Shown here one piece after another: positions 61,753-64,000 of a stretch of 64,000 nucleotides of DNA. The notes beneath the pieces were generated by a model that was given only the letters and a program-made list of their open reading frames with translations, did not search any database and was not told where the DNA came from. The DNA comes from Taudactylus pleione (Eukaryota > Chordata > Amphibia > Anura > Myobatrachidae): positions 2,533,501 to 2,597,500 of the forward strand of contig JAUIMM010000549.1 in assembly GCA_031769625.1 (NCBI GenBank), written 5' to 3'. How positions within the stretch are numbered: the stretch's first letter is position 1; each line of letters opens with the position of its first letter. The position numbers and the translations under genes are program-made.

Positions 61753-64000
61753 ACCTACAGCCAAACCACACTGGACATGCCCAATCTTGTTTGATCTTGG
61801 AAGCTATGCAGTGTTGGGCCTGGTTAGTACTTGGACGGGAGACCACTTGGGAATACCAGGTGCTGTAGGAAATTTTATATAGCCATAACATTCTTTTCTA
61901 TTAAATTTTACATTACATTTTTTCAACTTATCAATGAATTTACTTGAGTTAAAAAGTAAAAGAGGTCTAAAGTTAATGTTTTTGAGCACCTGCTGTCAAA
62001 CCACACTGGACATGCCCAATCTTGTCTGATCTTGAAAGCTATGCAGTGTTGGGCCTGGTTAGTACTTTGATGGGAGACCCCCTGGGAATGCCAGGTGCTG
62101 TAGGTAATTTTATACTGCCATAACATTCTTTTCTATTACATTTTACATTTACTTTTTTCAACTTATCAATGAATTTACTTGAGTTAAGAAGTAATAGAGG
62201 TCTAAATTTAATGCTTTTGAGCACCTACAGCCAAACCACACTGGACATGCCCAATCTCGTCTGATCTTATAAGCTATGCAGTGTTGGGCCTGGTTTGTAC
62301 TTGGATGGGAGACCACCTTGGAATTGCAGGTGCTGTAGGAATTTTTATACAGCCAAAACATTCTTTTCTATTACATTTTACATTTAATTTTTTCAACTTA
62401 TCAATGAATTTACTTGAGTTAAGAAGTAAAAGAGGTCTAAAGTTAATGTTTTTGAGCACCTACAGCCAAACCACACTGGACATGCCCAATCTCGTCTGAT
62501 CTTGGAAGTTATGCAGTGTTGGGCCTGGTTAGTACTTGGATGGAAGACCACCTGGGAATACCAGGAGCTGTAGGTAATTTTATACTGCCATAACATTATT
62601 TTCTATTACATTTTACATTTAATTTTTTCAACTTATCAATGAATTTACTTGAGTTAAGAAGTAATAGAGGTCTAAAGTTAATGTTTTTGAGCACCTACAG
62701 TCTAACCACACTGGACATGCCCAATCTCGTCTGATATTGGAAGCTATGCAGTGTTGGGCCTGGTTAGTACTTGGATGGGAGAACACATGGGAATACCAGG
62801 TGCAATAGGTAATTTTATACTGCCATAACATTCTTTTCTATTACATTTTACATTTCATTTTTCAACTAATCATTGAATTTGCTTGAGTTAAGAAGTAAAA
62901 TAGGTCTAAAGTTAATGTTTTTGAGCACCTACAGCCAAACTATACTGGACATGCCCAATCTCGTCTGATCTTGGAAGCTATGCAGTGTTGGGCCTTGTTC
63001 GTACTTGGATGGGAGACTACCTGGGAATGCCAGGTGCTGTAGGTAATTTTATGCAGCCATAACATTCTTTTCTATTACATTTTACTTTTAATTTTTTCAA
63101 CTTATCAATGAATTTACTTGAGTTAAGAAGTAAAAGAGGTCTAAAGTTAATGTTTTTGAGCACCTACAGTCAAACCACAGAGGACATGCCCAATCTCATC
63201 TGTTCTTGGAAGTTATGCAGTGTTGGGCCTGGTTAGTACTTGGACGGGAGACCACCTGGGAATACTAGGAGCTGTAGGTAATTTTATACTGCCAAAACAT
63301 TCTTTTCTATTACATTTTACATTTCATTTTTCAACTTATCATTGAATTTACTTGAGTTAAGCAGTAAAAGAGGTCTAAAGTTAATGTTTTTGAGCACCTA
63401 CAGCCAAACCACACTGGACATGCCCAATCTAGTCTGATTTTGGAAGGCTATGCAGTGTTGGGCCTGGTTAGTACTTGGATGGGAGACCACCTAGGAATCC
63501 CAGGTGCTGTAGGTAATTTTATACTGCCATAACAGTCTATTCTATTACATTTTACATTTAATTTTTTCAACTTATCAATGAATTTACTTGAGTTAAGAAG
63601 TAATAGAGGTCTAAAGTTAATGCTTTTGAGCATCTACAGCCAAACCACACTGGACATGCCCAATCTCATCTGATCTTGGAAGCTATGTAGTGTTGGGCCT
63701 GGTTAGTACTTGGATGGGAGACCCCCTGGGAATACCAGGTGCTGTAGGTAATTTTATACTACCATAACATTCTTTTCTATTACATTTTACATTTAATTTT
63801 TTTAACTTATCAATGAATTTACTTGAGTTAATAAGTAATAGAGGTCTAAAGTTAATGTTTTTGAGCACCGACAGCCAAACCACACTGGACATGCCCAATC
63901 TCGTCTGATCTTGGAAGCAATGCGGTGTTTGGCCTGGTTACTACTTGGGTGGGAGACCACCTGGGAATACCAGGTGCTGTAGGTAATTTTATACAGCCAA
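61753..64000 (+). repeat. Block 18: O P Q R S T U DD EE V2 and partial spacer
   Basis: These ten units run to the window edge. DD, EE and V2 lie 2584 bp (11 units) after their copies in block 17. U joins DD directly at 63162-63396. Confidence 0.83.

Larger units (their letters stand above)
1..64000 (+). repeat. Tandem 5S rDNA / 5S-derived satellite array, 273 copies
   Basis: The entire window consists of 235-bp units in one orientation. Each has a 118-bp body that aligns gap-free to vertebrate 5S rRNA, followed by a spacer of about 117 bp built from ACATTT-like and T-rich tracts. The distance between successive body starts is 235 bp for most units, 234 after types C, H, M, S and U, 232 after type E, 233 after 49078 and 236 after 56116, 60812 and 63396. 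No unit is inverted and no foreign sequence interrupts the series. Bases 1-31 are the end of a preceding spacer and 63985-64000 the start of another. 5S rRNA is part of the large ribosomal subunit and is made by RNA polymerase III; whether these copies are transcribed cannot be seen from sequence alone. Confidence 0.97.

Noticed and set aside
83..63898. Hundreds of small ORFs of 60-83 codons on both strands
   Set aside because: They recur at exactly the unit period, overlap the 5S body in antisense or run across body and spacer, end in the T-rich spacer, and break wherever a unit has an indel. They are by-products of a repeat with few stop codons in one frame.
1..64000. CRISPR array
   Set aside because: Units are 235 bp and similar along their whole length. 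There are no short direct repeats separated by unique spacers.
1..64000. 5S-derived SINE insertions
   Set aside because: Copies are strictly tandem with constant spacing and one orientation. There are no A-rich tails, no target-site duplications and no tRNA- or LINE-like 3' parts.
1..64000. Fungal repeat-induced point mutation as the cause of AT enrichment
   Set aside because: CA dinucleotides remain abundant, as in ACACTGG and CTACAG, and losses fit CpG sites. The body is also vertebrate-like, not fungal.
1..64000. Plant, insect or echinoderm 5S
   Set aside because: The core TCGTCTGATCTTGGAAGC and GGGCCTGGTTAGTACTTGG follow the vertebrate form; the insect and echinoderm forms I recall differ at many of these sites.
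1..64000. Equating the array with a named 5S-derived satellite such as PcP190 of frogs or 5SHindIII of fish
   Set aside because: The unit length and spacer do not match what I recall of those families, and I cannot run a search. A database comparison of the consensus would decide.
1..64000. Assembly artefact from collapsed or over-duplicated repeats
   Set aside because: Most copies of each type carry small private differences and the joints are internally consistent, so a wholly artificial array is unlikely. The near-identical duplication at 6601-11291 remains worth checking.

Overview
The whole 64 kb window is a single head-to-tail tandem array of 5S ribosomal RNA genes and gene-like copies, all on the + strand, with nothing else in it. 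I count 273 complete 5S-like bodies, the first at 32-149 and the last at 63867-63984. The unit is 235 bp: a 118-bp 5S body and an AT-rich spacer of about 117 bp. Some spacers are shorter, giving 234 or 232 bp units. Both ends of the window lie inside the array, so its true length and flanks are not seen. No protein gene, tRNA, transposon or CRISPR is supported. The short ORFs of 60-83 codons that recur every unit are by-products of the 235-bp period.

The consensus 5S body aligns without gaps to vertebrate 5S rRNA (comparison from memory) with about 16 substitutions in 118, and is much closer to vertebrate than to insect, plant or fungal 5S. This points to a vertebrate nuclear genome; I cannot name the species. 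Eight of the nine CpGs of human 5S are TG or CA here, as expected of long-term CpG methylation. Yet the consensus keeps every stem of the 5S fold, including three base pairs changed on both sides (1/118, 18/60, 31/46), and box C and a nearby T4 Pol III terminator survive. The likeliest reading is either a divergent, possibly oocyte-type, 5S gene family or a 5S-derived satellite that recently descended from one. Most copies carry changes that break stems. Five copies match the consensus exactly: 4722, 25376, 34763, 44150 and 48373.

The units fall into about 34 recurring types, which I name A-W, V', V2, W2, X-Z and AA-EE. The longest shared order is A B C D E F G H I J K L M N O P Q R S T U V W, then A again. 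A side path runs U V' X Y Z U, and a distal path runs Z AA BB CC DD EE V2. The window is a patchwork of overlapping duplications of this order, all whole numbers of units long: 10, 11, 12, 16, 18, 20, 21, 39 and 40.

Layout by block: 32-4017 (A-E, G-L, N-Q, R/E, F); 4018-6600 (G-R); 6601-8947 and 8948-11291 (ten-unit tandem duplication); 11292-14109 and 14110-16927 (F-Q twice); 16928-21856 (second copy of a 16-unit block); 21857-24906 (X-Z path and A-G); 24907-34293, 34294-43445 and 43446-53064 (three large related super-repeats); 53065-63984 (distal path, two and a half times).

In the feature list each unit type has one entry at an exemplar copy, whose text gives the +1 positions of all other copies. 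Together with the recombinant units these account for all 273 bodies. Body positions are numbered 1-118 and changes are relative to the array consensus (copy 4722-4839).
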